64,000 nt of DNA from Polaribacter litorisediminis (GTDB lineage: Bacteria > Bacteroidota > Bacteroidia > Flavobacteriales > Flavobacteriaceae): contig NZ_CP082966.1 in assembly GCF_019968605.1 (NCBI RefSeq), positions 4,275,640-4,339,639 of the forward strand. Reading direction: 5' to 3'. Shown piece after piece: positions 43,176 through 52,165 of this stretch. The notes beneath the pieces are model-generated. The model was not told where the DNA came from and did not search any database. It saw nothing but the letters and a program-made list of their open reading frames with translations. The translations under genes were made by a program, and so were the position numbers. The first letter of the stretch is position 1. Each line of letters begins with the position of its first letter.

Positions 43176-43994
43176 ATGAAAAAAAATTACATTTTTACTT
43201 TAATTTTAGCATTATTAACGTCTTTGACTTATAGTCAAATTGTTATTAACGAGGTAGATGCAGATCAGACAGGGACAGATACTGAGGAGTTTATTGAGCT
43301 GTTATGGACACCTAATACATCTTTGGATGGTTACGTTGTCGTTTTGTTTAATGGAAGTGATGACCAAAGTTATGCTGCCTATGATTTAGATGGCAGGACT
43401 ACAGATGCAAACGGTTTATTTGTTTTAGCAACCACTGCTATCGCTTCAGGAACTGATATCGATATGGGAGCAGATAATAAGGTTCAAAATGGGGCAGATG
43501 CAGTGGCAGTTTATCAAGGAGATGAAGCAGACTTTCCAGTAGATACGCCTATTTCCACAACAAATCTAATTGATGTATTGGTGTATGGGACCAGTGATAA
43601 TGATGATTCAGGTCTGTTAGATGGTTTTGGTGTTACTATTCAGTATGATGAAAATATTAATGGAAATAAAGATACAGAATCTATTCAAAGAAAAAGTGAC
43701 GGAACTTATGAAGTTAAACCACCAAGTAGGAGAGTTCTTTCTGTAAAAGATAATACTATTCAAGGTTTTGCAACCTACCCAAATCCTGTTACAAACAATG
43801 TGTTTACAGTTAAAAGTAAAAGCTCGGACACAAAAGAGATTTCAATTTTTAATGTATTAGGAAAAAAAGTGCTTTCTAAAAGCCTTTCTGGTGTTCAATC
43901 TGATGTAGATGTTTCTTCGATTTCTGCTGGTTTGTATATCTTAAAAGTAAAGGAAGGAACAAAAATGGCGACTTCTAAATTAGTCATCAAATAA
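43176..43994 (+). CDS. Secreted lamin-tail-domain protein with type IX sorting signal
   Basis: A 272-aa exported protein from the ATG at 43176 (MKKNYIFTLILALLTSLTYSQ signal peptide). The lamin-tail-like region starts IVINEVDADQTGTDTEEFIEL and runs to about 165, rich in Asp, Gly and Thr. The C-terminal 75 residues form a type A T9SS sorting domain: TYPNPVTNNVF, ISIFNVLGKKV, VDVSSISAGLYILKV, KLVIK. The protein is thus carried across the outer membrane by a type IX system encoded elsewhere. Its function outside the cell is unknown. Confidence 0.87.
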   Translation: MKKNYIFTLILALLTSLTYSQIVINEVDADQTGTDTEEFIELLWTPNTSLDGYVVVLFNGSDDQSYAAYDLDGRTTDANGLFVLATTAIASGTDIDMGADNKVQNGADAVAVYQGDEADFPVDTPISTTNLIDVLVYGTSDNDDSGLLDGFGVTIQYDENINGNKDTESIQRKSDGTYEVKPPSRRVLSVKDNTIQGFATYPNPVTNNVFTVKSKSSDTKEISIFNVLGKKVLSKSLSGVQSDVDVSSISAGLYILKVKEGTKMATSKLVIK

Positions 43995-44018
43995 TATTTT
44001 ATCTTCTTTGTAACTTAA

Positions 44019-44047
44019 AAGCTCCAAATTAATTTTTGGGGCTTTTT
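44019..44047 (+). terminator. Intrinsic terminator after the T9SS cargo gene
   Basis: AAGCTCCAAA pairs with TTTGGGGCTT (one G-T wobble) across a short AT loop, followed by TTTTT on the plus strand. Confidence 0.7.
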
Positions 44048-44088
44048 AATTTTCAGTATATTTATATAGAAAAGAAAATTTAAACGCT

Positions 44089-44805
44089 ATGAATCTTACC
44101 TATGCATTAAATAACATCTTGTTTTTAGATATTGAAACTGTTCCTGAAGCAGAAAGTTGGAACTTACTTTCAAAAGAAACTCAAGCACTTTTTGAGAAGA
44201 AAACAGAATATCAACGAAAAGATGAGTTCACAGCCGAAGCGTTTTATGACAGAGCTGGTATTTGGGCAGAGTTCGGGAAAATAATCTGTATTTCTGTAGG
44301 TTATTTTGTAAACGCAGAGGTGAATAAACAGTTAAGAATTACTTCTTTTTTTGGTGATGATGAGCACCAACTTTTAAGCGATTTTAAAGTAATACTGGAC
44401 AAACATTTTTCAAAGAAAAGTAATGTTTTATGCGCGCATAATGGCAAAGAATTCGATTTCCCTTTTATAGCAAGAAGAATGATTATTCATGGAATAGAAT
44501 TACCAGAAAAACTAAATTTATTCGGAAAGAAACCATGGGAAGTTCCTCATTTAGATACATTGGAATTATGGAAATTTGGAGATTATAAGCATTATACATC
44601 TTTAAAATTACTCACATCAATTTTAGGAATTCCGTCTCCAAAAGATGATATAGATGGCAGTGAGGTTGCGCACGTGTACTATCAAGAAAAAAACTTACAA
44701 AGAATTGTTACCTATTGCGAAAAAGATACCATTGCAGTAGCGCAAATTTTATTACGTTTTAATAACGAAGATTTAATTGAAGGTAAAGATATTGTTAGTG
44801 TGTAA
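44089..44805 (+). CDS. 3'-5' exonuclease related to the PolB exonuclease domain
   Basis: A 238-aa cytoplasmic RNase H-fold nuclease. Exo I reads ILFLDIETVPE with Asp and Glu near 14 and 16, Exo II lies in CAHNGKEFDFPFIARRM (Asn/Asp near 125-130), and the C-terminal exo part is IVTYCEKDTIAVAQILLRF with Asp near 215. The extra segment DRAGIWAEFGKIICISVGYF after Exo I is characteristic of the 'predicted PolB-related exonuclease' family. It probably acts in DNA repair or processing. Single gene between two terminators. Confidence 0.88.
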   Translation: MNLTYALNNILFLDIETVPEAESWNLLSKETQALFEKKTEYQRKDEFTAEAFYDRAGIWAEFGKIICISVGYFVNAEVNKQLRITSFFGDDEHQLLSDFKVILDKHFSKKSNVLCAHNGKEFDFPFIARRMIIHGIELPEKLNLFGKKPWEVPHLDTLELWKFGDYKHYTSLKLLTSILGIPSPKDDIDGSEVAHVYYQEKNLQRIVTYCEKDTIAVAQILLRFNNEDLIEGKDIVSV

Positions 44806-44812
44806 AGAATAT

Positions 44813-44848
44813 GAGACCTCACAGGTTTTTTAAACCTTTGAGGTCCTT
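44813..44848. terminator. Bidirectional terminator between convergent genes
   Basis: GACCTCA (44815-44821) pairs with TGAGGTC (44839-44845), with inner pairing GGTTT/AAACC. The hairpin lies between the stops of the exonuclease gene (plus) and the ABC-F gene (minus) and can serve both. Confidence 0.65.
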
Positions 44849-44875
44849 TAATGTTAAATTTCCTTAAGTTTAGTT

Positions 44876-46750
44876 CTAATCTTCTAATTTCATAGAAAGT
44901 TCTAACCATCGTTCTTCCTTTTCTTCTAATTGATCCGCAATTTTCGCTAATTCTTTCGATTTTTTAGGAATATCATCCGTAGGAATTTCTACATTTAAAA
45001 ACTGATTTTCGATCTTTAATTTTCTTTTTTGGAGTCTTTCAATTTCGATTTCTAGAGAACCAAATTCTCTTTTTTCGTCAAAGCTTAACGTATTTTTTGA
45101 TTTCTTTTTTTCAACCTTTTTCTCGATTTTTGTTTCTATCGGTTTTGTCTCGGTCTCTGTCTCTTTTTCTGATGAATTTTCGTAAGCTCTAAAATCTGAA
45201 TAATTTCCTGGAAAATTTTCAACAACACCTTCTCCTCTAAAAACAAAAAGGGCATCAACAATTTTATCCATAAAATATCTATCGTGAGATACTACCAGGA
45301 GGTTTCCGGGATAATCTAACAAGAAACTTTCTAACACATTTAGGGTTACTACATCTAAATCATTGGTAGGTTCATCTAAAATTAAAAAGTTAGGGTTTTG
45401 TATTAAAACAGCACATAAATACAAACGTTTTTGTTCTCCACCAGAGAGTTTATCAACAAAATCGTATTGTTTCTTTTTATCAAACAAAAAACGTTCTAAT
45501 AATTGAGAAGCAGAAATTTTTCTTCCTTTGGTAAGCGGAATAAATTCTCCAAATTCTTTGACCACTTCAATTACTTTTTGACCTTCTTTAATATGGATGC
45601 CGGCTTGTGTATAATAGCCAAATTTTATGGTTTCTCCTATAATAACTTTACCACCATCTACAGGAGCTTTTTCGGTAATAATATTTAAAAAAGAAGATTT
45701 TCCTGTTCCGTTTTTACCAATAATACCAATACGTTCTCCTCGTTTAAATATATAATCAAATCGGTCTAAAATAACCTTATCGCCAAAAGATTTTTGCAAT
45801 TTATGGAGCTCTAAAATTTTGCTACCTAAACGTTCCATATTAATTTCTAACTGAATTGTATGGTCTTTTCTCCGCTGATGTGCCTTATCTTTAATTTGAT
45901 GAAAATCATCAATTCGAGATTTCGATTTTGTAGTTCTTGCTTTTGGTTGCTTGCGCATCCATTCTAATTCTTTTTTAAATAAACTTTTAGCTTTGCCTAA
46001 ATTTGTAGCTTCTAAAGCTAACCGTTCTTCTTTATTTTGAAGATAGTAAGAGTAATTTCCTTTGTATTTGTAGATGTTACCTTCATCTAATTCTAGAATT
46101 TCATCGCAGACGCGCTCTAAAAAATAACGGTCATGTGTTACCATAAAAAGTGTAATCTTTTCTTTTGCAAAAAAAGCTTCTAACCATTCTATCATTTCTA
46201 AATCTAAATGATTCGTGGGTTCATCTAGTATTAATAAATCAGGTTTATTTATTAAAACAATGGCTAAAGAAAGGCGTTTTTTTTGTCCGCCAGAAAGAGA
46301 TCCTACTTTTAAAGTTAAATCTTCTAATTTTAATTTTGATAAAATTTGTCTGTATTGAGTTTCAAAATCCCAAGCATTATGTTGATCCATTAAATCAAAT
46401 GCCGCTTGGTAAGCATCTGCATTGTCAAGATTTTTTAGGGCTTTTTCGTATTGATTTACAATAGACAGAATTTTATTATCGGTTGCAAAAATGGTTTCTT
46501 CAATTGTTAAATCAGGATTTATATCATCTTTTTGAGCCAAATAGGCAATGCTAATTCCTTTTCTACTCACTACTTGACCAGAATCTGGCACATCTAAACC
46601 AGCAATAATATTTAGAATAGAAGTTTTTCCACTTCCGTTTTTGGCAACAAAAGCCACCTTTTGATCTTTATTAATTCCAAAGGAGATGTCTTCAAAAAGT
46701 ACTCGCTCTCCGTAAGATTTAGAAATATTTTCTACAGATAAATAATTCAC
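44876..46750 (-). CDS. ABC-F family ATPase (Uup/EttA-type)
   Basis: A soluble twin-ATPase protein of about 624 aa that acts on the ribosome rather than in transport. Two ABC domains: Walker A GKNGTGKSS in the second and AKNGSGKTS in the first, signatures LSGGQKKRLSLA and LSGGEQKRLYLC, and Walker B LLILDEPTNHLDL and FLILDEPTNDLDV. The C-terminal coiled coil (about 540-624) resembles the Uup DNA-binding tail. The start is taken as GTG at 46750 (MNYLSVENISKSYGERV); a TTG 18 nt further upstream is possible but falls in a promoter-like TTTG. Confidence 0.93.
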   Translation of the reverse strand: MNYLSVENISKSYGERVLFEDISFGINKDQKVAFVAKNGSGKTSILNIIAGLDVPDSGQVVSRKGISIAYLAQKDDINPDLTIEETIFATDNKILSIVNQYEKALKNLDNADAYQAAFDLMDQHNAWDFETQYRQILSKLKLEDLTLKVGSLSGGQKKRLSLAIVLINKPDLLILDEPTNHLDLEMIEWLEAFFAKEKITLFMVTHDRYFLERVCDEILELDEGNIYKYKGNYSYYLQNKEERLALEATNLGKAKSLFKKELEWMRKQPKARTTKSKSRIDDFHQIKDKAHQRRKDHTIQLEINMERLGSKILELHKLQKSFGDKVILDRFDYIFKRGERIGIIGKNGTGKSSFLNIITEKAPVDGGKVIIGETIKFGYYTQAGIHIKEGQKVIEVVKEFGEFIPLTKGRKISASQLLERFLFDKKKQYDFVDKLSGGEQKRLYLCAVLIQNPNFLILDEPTNDLDVVTLNVLESFLLDYPGNLLVVSHDRYFMDKIVDALFVFRGEGVVENFPGNYSDFRAYENSSEKETETETKPIETKIEKKVEKKKSKNTLSFDEKREFGSLEIEIERLQKRKLKIENQFLNVEIPTDDIPKKSKELAKIADQLEEKEERWLELSMKLED

Positions 46751-47043
46751 ACGTTTTATTTTTTGCAAAGAAACAAAAAACCTAAGCGTTAATTTAGATT
46801 TTTACATCATTTATAGGTTGATAATTAATTAGAGTTGAATATTTTACAAGTACCAATTTACAGTCTAAAGATAGTGCGAGCAAGAAGCGTCTACGATCTT
46901 TATAAACAGTAAGCATTGTATGTTCTTCTATGTGGCAAGATATATAATTTTAAACCTACTTTGAATCCTTTCCATTTTACCGAAAACAATTTTTAGAATA
47001 TCTTAATTAATTGCTATCTTGCAAATTAAATTTATAGATTTTT

Positions 47044-48060
47044 ATGAAAATTATTGTCCCTATGGCCGGTATAGGCTCTCGTTTAAGACCTCATACACTT
47101 ACAGTTCCTAAACCCTTAACAATTATTGCCGGCAAACCAATAGTACAACGTTTGGTAGAAGATATTGCTTCTGTGATTGATGAAAAAATAGAAGAAATAG
47201 CTTTTGTAATAGGTACTACTGCTAAAGGTTTTCCGGCGGATACAAGAGAGCAATTATTACATATTGCTGATAAACTTGGCGCTAAAGGTTCTGTATATAT
47301 ACAGCATGAAGCTTTAGGAACTGCACATGCAATTTATTGTGCAAAAGAGTCATTAAGTGGTCCTTGTGTAGTGGCATATGCCGATACTTTATTTAAAGCA
47401 GATTTTACGTTAGATGTACATTCAGATGGCGCTATTTGGGTAAAAGAAGTTGAAAACCCAAGTGCTTTTGGAGTCGTGAAATTAGAAAACGGAATTATTA
47501 CAGATTTTATAGAAAAGCCTAAGGAATTTGTTTCTGATTTAGCCATTATAGGTATTTATTATTTTAGAAGTGGCGAAAAAGTATTGGAAGAAATTCAGTA
47601 TTTAATCGACAATGATTTAAAAGAAAATGGGGAGTATCAATTAACCAATGTATTGGAATCTTTAAAACAACAAGGTGCAAAATTTGTTCCTGGTAAAGTT
47701 AGTGAATGGCTAGATTGTGGTAAGAAAGACCCAACCGTAGACACCAACAAACAAACATTAGTATTTGAACAGGATGCTGGTAACGATTTAGTTTCTAGCG
47801 ATGTAGTTTTAGAAAATTCAGAAATTATTCAGCCTTGTTACATCGGTAAAAATGTTGTTTTAAAAGATAGTAAAATAGGACCGTATGTATCGATTGGAGA
47901 AAATAGTACAGTAACAAAATCGATAATTACCAACTCTTTAATTCAGACGAATGTTACCATAAATAATGCTCATTTAGATAAAGCTATGATTGGTAATTAT
48001 GCCAAGTATAACGGTCAATACACCTCTGTAAGTATTGGTGACTATACAGAATTAACCTAA
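47044..48060 (+). CDS. Sugar-phosphate nucleotidyltransferase with left-handed beta-helix
   Basis: A 338-aa cytoplasmic enzyme. The nucleotidyltransferase domain starts MKIIVPMAGIGSRLRPHTLTVPKPL, with DTLF metal-binding Asp near 116, ENPSAFGVVKLENG and FIEKP. The C-terminal part (about 255-338) has hexapeptide-like repeats (IIQPCYIGKNVVLKDSKIGPYVSIGENSTV) of a left-handed beta-helix. This is the glucose-1-phosphate thymidylyl/uridylyl-transferase type. It starts a four-gene envelope operon whose genes touch each other. The sugar is not determined. Confidence 0.9.
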   Translation: MKIIVPMAGIGSRLRPHTLTVPKPLTIIAGKPIVQRLVEDIASVIDEKIEEIAFVIGTTAKGFPADTREQLLHIADKLGAKGSVYIQHEALGTAHAIYCAKESLSGPCVVAYADTLFKADFTLDVHSDGAIWVKEVENPSAFGVVKLENGIITDFIEKPKEFVSDLAIIGIYYFRSGEKVLEEIQYLIDNDLKENGEYQLTNVLESLKQQGAKFVPGKVSEWLDCGKKDPTVDTNKQTLVFEQDAGNDLVSSDVVLENSEIIQPCYIGKNVVLKDSKIGPYVSIGENSTVTKSIITNSLIQTNVTINNAHLDKAMIGNYAKYNGQYTSVSIGDYTELT

Positions 48061-49040
48061 TGAATTTTAAGAGTACGCATCGTAAAATTAGAAAAGAGAG
48101 GCAATTTGATTATTTTAAATTGGCTCTTTTCTCTTTTTTCTTTTTTCTTTGCTCTCTAAATATGGGGGCTCAAGATAGTATTGCAGCACCAAAAGATTTA
48201 ACAGAGGAAGCAGCATTAAAATTTCAACAATTCTTTTTTAAAGCGTTATCGCAAAAATCAATAGGAAATTATCAAAAAGCCATTGAGAATTTAGAAAATT
48301 GTAATCAGCTTTTAACAAATGATGTGGCGGTTTTCTTCGAGTTTTCAAAGAACTATTTGTTTTCAAATAATGGTTTATTGGCCAAAGAATATATCAGCAG
48401 AGCTTTAGAGCAAGATCCTGATAATATTTGGATGTTAAAGCATCTTGTAAAAATTTATCAAAAAGATAGAAATTATAAGAAGGCTATTGAAGTTCAGCAG
48501 AAAATAGTAGCGAACGAACCAAATGAAAGAGAATTTTTGGTGAGGCTTTTTGTCTATGACAGGCAATATCAAGAAGCTATTTCTTTAATGAATATTTTAG
48601 AAAGTGAATATGCATTAAGTTCAAATTTGAAACGGCTTAAAGAAAGTTTAGAAGCAAGAAAATCTAATTTAGTGAAAGAAATAAAATTAGAAGATATTGG
48701 GCCTTTAACCGATCAATTTAATAAAGATAAATCATATTTAATTTTAAAACAAATCTTAAAAATTTCTTATGATAAACCCGAAATTTTATTGAAGTATAGT
48801 GAGGAAGGGATTTCTCTTTTCCCGGCACAACCCTATGTATATTTAATGAAAGGAAAAGCACTTAACGATCAGAATAATTATAAAAATGCATTACTTACAT
48901 TACAAAATGGAATCGATTTTGTGATAGAAGATAAAATGGAAGCTGATTTTTACAAAGAAATTGCAAAAGCCTACAAAGGATTAGGGAATAAAAAAGAAGA
49001 AAATAATTATAAGCAAAGGGCTAAAAAATTAAAAATTTAA
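48060..49040 (+). CDS. TPR-repeat protein, exported
   Basis: A 326-aa protein with an N-terminal signal or anchor (about 20-38, ending NMGAQ) and at least five tetratricopeptide helices pairs: KSIGNYQKAIENLENC, NNGLLAKEYISRALEQDPDN, DRNYKKAIEVQQKIVANEPN, LYDRQYQEAISLMN-like, and NNYKNALLTLQNGIDF. It is a protein-interaction scaffold in the periplasm. The ATG overlaps the stop of the nucleotidyltransferase by one base. Genes of this type often sit beside DUF4292 and EnvC genes in Flavobacteriaceae. Confidence 0.85.
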   Translation: MNFKSTHRKIRKERQFDYFKLALFSFFFFLCSLNMGAQDSIAAPKDLTEEAALKFQQFFFKALSQKSIGNYQKAIENLENCNQLLTNDVAVFFEFSKNYLFSNNGLLAKEYISRALEQDPDNIWMLKHLVKIYQKDRNYKKAIEVQQKIVANEPNEREFLVRLFVYDRQYQEAISLMNILESEYALSSNLKRLKESLEARKSNLVKEIKLEDIGPLTDQFNKDKSYLILKQILKISYDKPEILLKYSEEGISLFPAQPYVYLMKGKALNDQNNYKNALLTLQNGIDFVIEDKMEADFYKEIAKAYKGLGNKKEENNYKQRAKKLKI

Positions 49041-49043
49041 TCT

Positions 49044-49814
49044 ATGAAATTTTTAAAATATGCATTTCTTTTTACAATGATATTTACTTCTTGTAAAACA
49101 ACAAAAAATATGATAAATTCTAAGGCTATTGCTAAAGAGATGTCTGCAAGAAAAGTAGCAAGAAAACATATAGCTGCTAATTTTGATCGAAAAACAATAG
49201 ATGCAAAATTGAAGGTTAATTTTGATAATGAAAAAACGAATCAAAGTTTGTCTGTGAGCATGAAAATTATAAAAGATGAAGTTATCTGGTTAAGAGGAAC
49301 TAAAATTATTACACTTTTTAAAGCAGAAATTACACCAACTTCTGTGCGTTATTATTCGTCAGTTTTTAAGAATTATTTTGAAGGAGATTTCTCTATGATA
49401 GAAGAATTATTAGGAGTGAAGATTAATTTTGAGCAATTACAAAATTTATTTTTAGGGCAGTCTTTATTAAACATTAAAGAAGAAAAACAAAATGTAGAAA
49501 TTGTAAGCAATAGCTATGTTTTATCGCCAGAAAAGCAAACAGATTTATATGATATCTTTTTTAATATCAATCCTTCTCACTTTAAATTAGACCAACAATC
49601 TGTTGTGAATTCTGATAAAAACGTACGTTTAGATATCAAATATCCTTCTTATAAGTTAATTGATAATGAAGTTTTTCCGTCACAAATACACATCAGAGCA
49701 AAGAATCCAAAAAGAGTCACAGCCATCGATTTTATATATAAAACTGTTATTTTTGATACCGATGTAAAAATGCCTTTTAGCATACCAAGGGGTTATAAAC
49801 AATTGAAGTTTTAA
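49044..49814 (+). CDS. DUF4292 lipoprotein
   Basis: A 256-aa exported protein with lipobox MIFTSC (Cys17). After a Lys/Ala-rich helix, the DUF4292 fold begins with RKTIDAKLKVNFDNEKTNQSLSVSMKI, contains VIWLRGTKIITLFKAEITP (a repeated beta-strand pattern like LolA/LppX lipid carriers) and ends FDTDVKMPFSIPRGYKQLKF. LolA-like folds bind lipids or lipoprotein anchors, so a periplasmic or outer-membrane lipid role is plausible (inference). The gene is 3 nt from its upstream neighbour and overlaps EnvC by one base. Confidence 0.85.
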   Translation: MKFLKYAFLFTMIFTSCKTTKNMINSKAIAKEMSARKVARKHIAANFDRKTIDAKLKVNFDNEKTNQSLSVSMKIIKDEVIWLRGTKIITLFKAEITPTSVRYYSSVFKNYFEGDFSMIEELLGVKINFEQLQNLFLGQSLLNIKEEKQNVEIVSNSYVLSPEKQTDLYDIFFNINPSHFKLDQQSVVNSDKNVRLDIKYPSYKLIDNEVFPSQIHIRAKNPKRVTAIDFIYKTVIFDTDVKMPFSIPRGYKQLKF

Positions 49815-51037
49815 TGGGGAATTTAAAATTTAATATTTTTTTAGCACTTGTTTTTTTGATGAGTTACGCTTCTTTTAGTCAAACAAAAGAGCAATTAGAG
49901 GCGCAACGCAAAAAATATAGAAATGAAATTACAAGGTATAATAAGTTGCTTTTTAAAGAAATAGGCAAGAAAGAAAATGCGTTACAAGATTTAAAAGATA
50001 TCAATCAAAAAATTCAGGTAAGAAATAAATTGATCAAAACTATTCAGTTAGAGGCAAAACTGTTGTCTAAAGGAATAAAAACTAACGAGAGAAAAATCGA
50101 AAATCTTAAGAAAAATTTAGAGGCTTTAAAGACAGATTACGCATCGATGATTTACAAATCTTACAAAAGTAAATCACAACAAAGCAGAATGATGTTTTTA
50201 TTGTCTTCACAAAATTTTTATCAAGCCTATAAACGTTTAGAGTATATGAAACAATATGCTTCATTCAGAAAAAAACAGGGTGAAGAGATTCTGGTACAAG
50301 CAAATTTTATTTCAAAATTAAACGATTCTTTACGCTATCAAAAAAGTGTAAAAGACACATTGATTTTCGTAGAAAAAAATCAAAAAGATGCAATAATATC
50401 AGACAAAAAACAGCAAGAAAGTTTAATTACAACCATCAAAAAGAAAGAAGGAAAATACAAAAGAGAGATTAAAAAGAACGTAAGAGAAGAGAAAATAGTA
50501 GCAGAAAGAATAGATAAAATTGTAAGAGAAGCCATCGCTAAAGCCAATAAGAAAGTTGCAAATAAACCTAAAAACAGCAAAAAGAATGAGTTTATTTTAA
50601 GTCCGGAGGCAAAAGCTTTAGCGGCAAAATTTGAACTAAATAAAGGAAAATTACCTTGGCCTGTTCAAGAGGGTATTGTGGTTAGAAAGTTTGGGAAGCA
50701 GTCTCATCCTTTATATCCTGGTATTGAAATTAACGGTACAGGTTTGCATATTGTTACGAGTCAGGGAAGTGATGCGGAAGCCATTTTTAATGGGGAAGTT
50801 TTAAATATATTAGTAGGGTCTGGCGGAACTAAAAATGTAATGATTAGACATGGAAATTATATTACATCGTATAATCATCTAGAAAATGCTTATGTTAAAA
50901 AAGGGGATAAAATAACTACAGGTCAAAAAATAGGAAGGATTTTTACGGATAAAGTTAGCGGTAAAACAACCTTGATTTTTGTCTTGTTAAAAAATACATA
51001 TAAATTGAATCCTGCTTCTTGGATGTTGAAAAGGTAG
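49814..51037 (+). CDS. EnvC-like murein hydrolase activator (degenerate M23 domain)
   Basis: A 407-aa periplasmic protein: signal peptide (1-22, ending SFSQ), long coiled coil (about 24-110 and 150-255) and a C-terminal LytM domain (about 280-405). In the LytM domain the HxxxD and final HxH zinc sites are not present (GLHIVTSQGSDAEAIFNGEV; TTLIFVLLKN), while the SYNHLE His is kept. This fits EnvC-type proteins that activate amidases instead of cutting peptidoglycan. It ends the nucleotidyltransferase/TPR/DUF4292 operon. Confidence 0.9.
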   Translation: MGNLKFNIFLALVFLMSYASFSQTKEQLEAQRKKYRNEITRYNKLLFKEIGKKENALQDLKDINQKIQVRNKLIKTIQLEAKLLSKGIKTNERKIENLKKNLEALKTDYASMIYKSYKSKSQQSRMMFLLSSQNFYQAYKRLEYMKQYASFRKKQGEEILVQANFISKLNDSLRYQKSVKDTLIFVEKNQKDAIISDKKQQESLITTIKKKEGKYKREIKKNVREEKIVAERIDKIVREAIAKANKKVANKPKNSKKNEFILSPEAKALAAKFELNKGKLPWPVQEGIVVRKFGKQSHPLYPGIEINGTGLHIVTSQGSDAEAIFNGEVLNILVGSGGTKNVMIRHGNYITSYNHLENAYVKKGDKITTGQKIGRIFTDKVSGKTTLIFVLLKNTYKLNPASWMLKR

Positions 51038-51094
51038 TTTTACGGCTTATTTTTTACAAGCTAGTTTTATTAGATTCACAACATGATTAAATAC

Positions 51095-51601
51095 CTATTT
51101 CTCTGTTTTAGGAGCGTATTTAATGTTTTTTTGCAGTATTACAGAGTTCGGAATTGTAATTAATTCTTTTTCAATAGTTTTTAGTGTGATAAAAAAAGCA
51201 CCAATATCAGTAATTTCTCCAGAGATATTGTTATCTTTCTCTAATATTGTAATACTATCTCCAATTTTAACTGGGTAATTTATATACAAAATAATACCTG
51301 CAGTAATGTTAGATAATAAAGACCATTGCGCAAAAAATGCAATCCCTAAAATGGTTAAAAAAGAAGAAATATAATAAAGCAATTGTTTTTCATCTACACC
51401 CCAAATAAAGGCAACAACAACAATTACTGTGATGTAAATTAAAATAGAAACAATTTTATTAGTGACTAGAATCCTAGCGTTTTGAAACCCAAATTTTAAT
51501 TGAATTTTACGCAACGATTTTATAATTAAAAATCTTAGAAAAAAAGCAATTGCAAATGCAATAATAGATTCTAAAATTTTAAAATGATTTAAAAATTCCA
51601 T
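51095..51601 (-). CDS. Small MscS-type mechanosensitive channel protein
   Basis: A 168-aa protein with three hydrophobic helices (about 8-25, 48-68, 74-108) and a compact MscS beta domain: AQWSLLSNITAGIILYINYPVKIGDSI, then ISGEITDIGAFFITLKTIEKELITIPNSVIL. The WSLLSNITAG and TIPNS motifs are family hallmarks. It lacks the large C-terminal cage of E. coli MscS (286 aa) but such short forms are common. It would act as a pressure-release channel in the inner membrane. It lies 10 nt after the thioesterase gene. Confidence 0.87.
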   Translation of the reverse strand: MEFLNHFKILESIIAFAIAFFLRFLIIKSLRKIQLKFGFQNARILVTNKIVSILIYITVIVVVAFIWGVDEKQLLYYISSFLTILGIAFFAQWSLLSNITAGIILYINYPVKIGDSITILEKDNNISGEITDIGAFFITLKTIEKELITIPNSVILQKNIKYAPKTEK

Positions 51602-51611
51602 AATATTATAA

Positions 51612-52121
51612 TTAATTAAAAAGTGCTTTTAGTTCGGTTGCTTCGTTGGGTTTAATTTTTCCTGCTAAAATTAAACTTAATTGCTTTCGTCTTAATGCGC
51701 CTTCAAAACGTTCTTTCTCTAAAGCTGTTTCTGGTATTATTTGCGGAATTGGCACTGGTTTCCCAGTTTCATCAACTGCAACAAAGGTGTAAATTCCCTC
51801 ATTTACTTTTGTTCTTTGTCCAGATTGTCTGTCTTCAATCCAAACATCCACATAAGTTTCCATAGAAGATTTAAAAGCTCTAGAAACTTTGGCTTCTATA
51901 GTAACCACGCTTCCAACAGGAACAGATTTATTAAAAGCTACATGATTTACCGAAGCAGTAACCACAATTCTTCTAGAATGACGCCTTGCAGCAATGCTAC
52001 AAGCCCTATCCATTCTTGCTAATAATTCTCCGCCAAAAAGATTGTCTAAATAATTAGTTTCTCCAGGTAAAACTAAGTCAGTGAGTATTGTTAAAGATTC
52101 TTTTGATGCCTTTGCGTCCAT
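51612..52121 (-). CDS. Acyl-CoA thioesterase, YciA/hotdog family
   Basis: A 169-aa single-hotdog cytoplasmic enzyme. The start ESLTILTDLVLPGETNYLDNLFGGELLARMDRACSIAARRHS carries the conserved Asn/Asp active-site region. VNHVAFNKSVPVGSVVTIEAKVSR follows, then MYTYVDVWIEDRQ-like strand (METYVDVWIED) and GIYTFVAVDETGKPVPIPQI. Members hydrolyse a range of acyl-CoA esters as hexamers. It has a perfect -7 box and a downstream MscS gene in the same direction. Confidence 0.92.
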   Translation of the reverse strand: MDAKASKESLTILTDLVLPGETNYLDNLFGGELLARMDRACSIAARRHSRRIVVTASVNHVAFNKSVPVGSVVTIEAKVSRAFKSSMETYVDVWIEDRQSGQRTKVNEGIYTFVAVDETGKPVPIPQIIPETALEKERFEGALRRKQLSLILAGKIKPNEATELKALFN

Positions 52122-52136
52122 TTAAAAAAATTTTCA

Positions 52137-52144
52137 CAAAGATA
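52137..52144 (-). promoter_or_regulatory. -7 promoter box for the thioesterase gene
   Basis: On the minus strand the sequence reads TATCTTTG, a perfect TAnnTTTG match, 15 nt upstream of the ATG at 52121. Confidence 0.6.
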
Positions 52145-52165
52145 ATGATAGCCTATAAATAAACG

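Noticed and set aside
46165..46464. Plus-strand frame of 99 codons opposite the ABC-F gene
   Set aside because: It covers the ABC signature region of the ABC-F gene in antisense; Leu-rich composition is a by-product.
51741..52022. Plus-strand frame opposite the acyl-CoA thioesterase
   Set aside because: Antisense to a clear hotdog thioesterase with its own promoter; composition (His, Ser, Asn) is typical of shadows.
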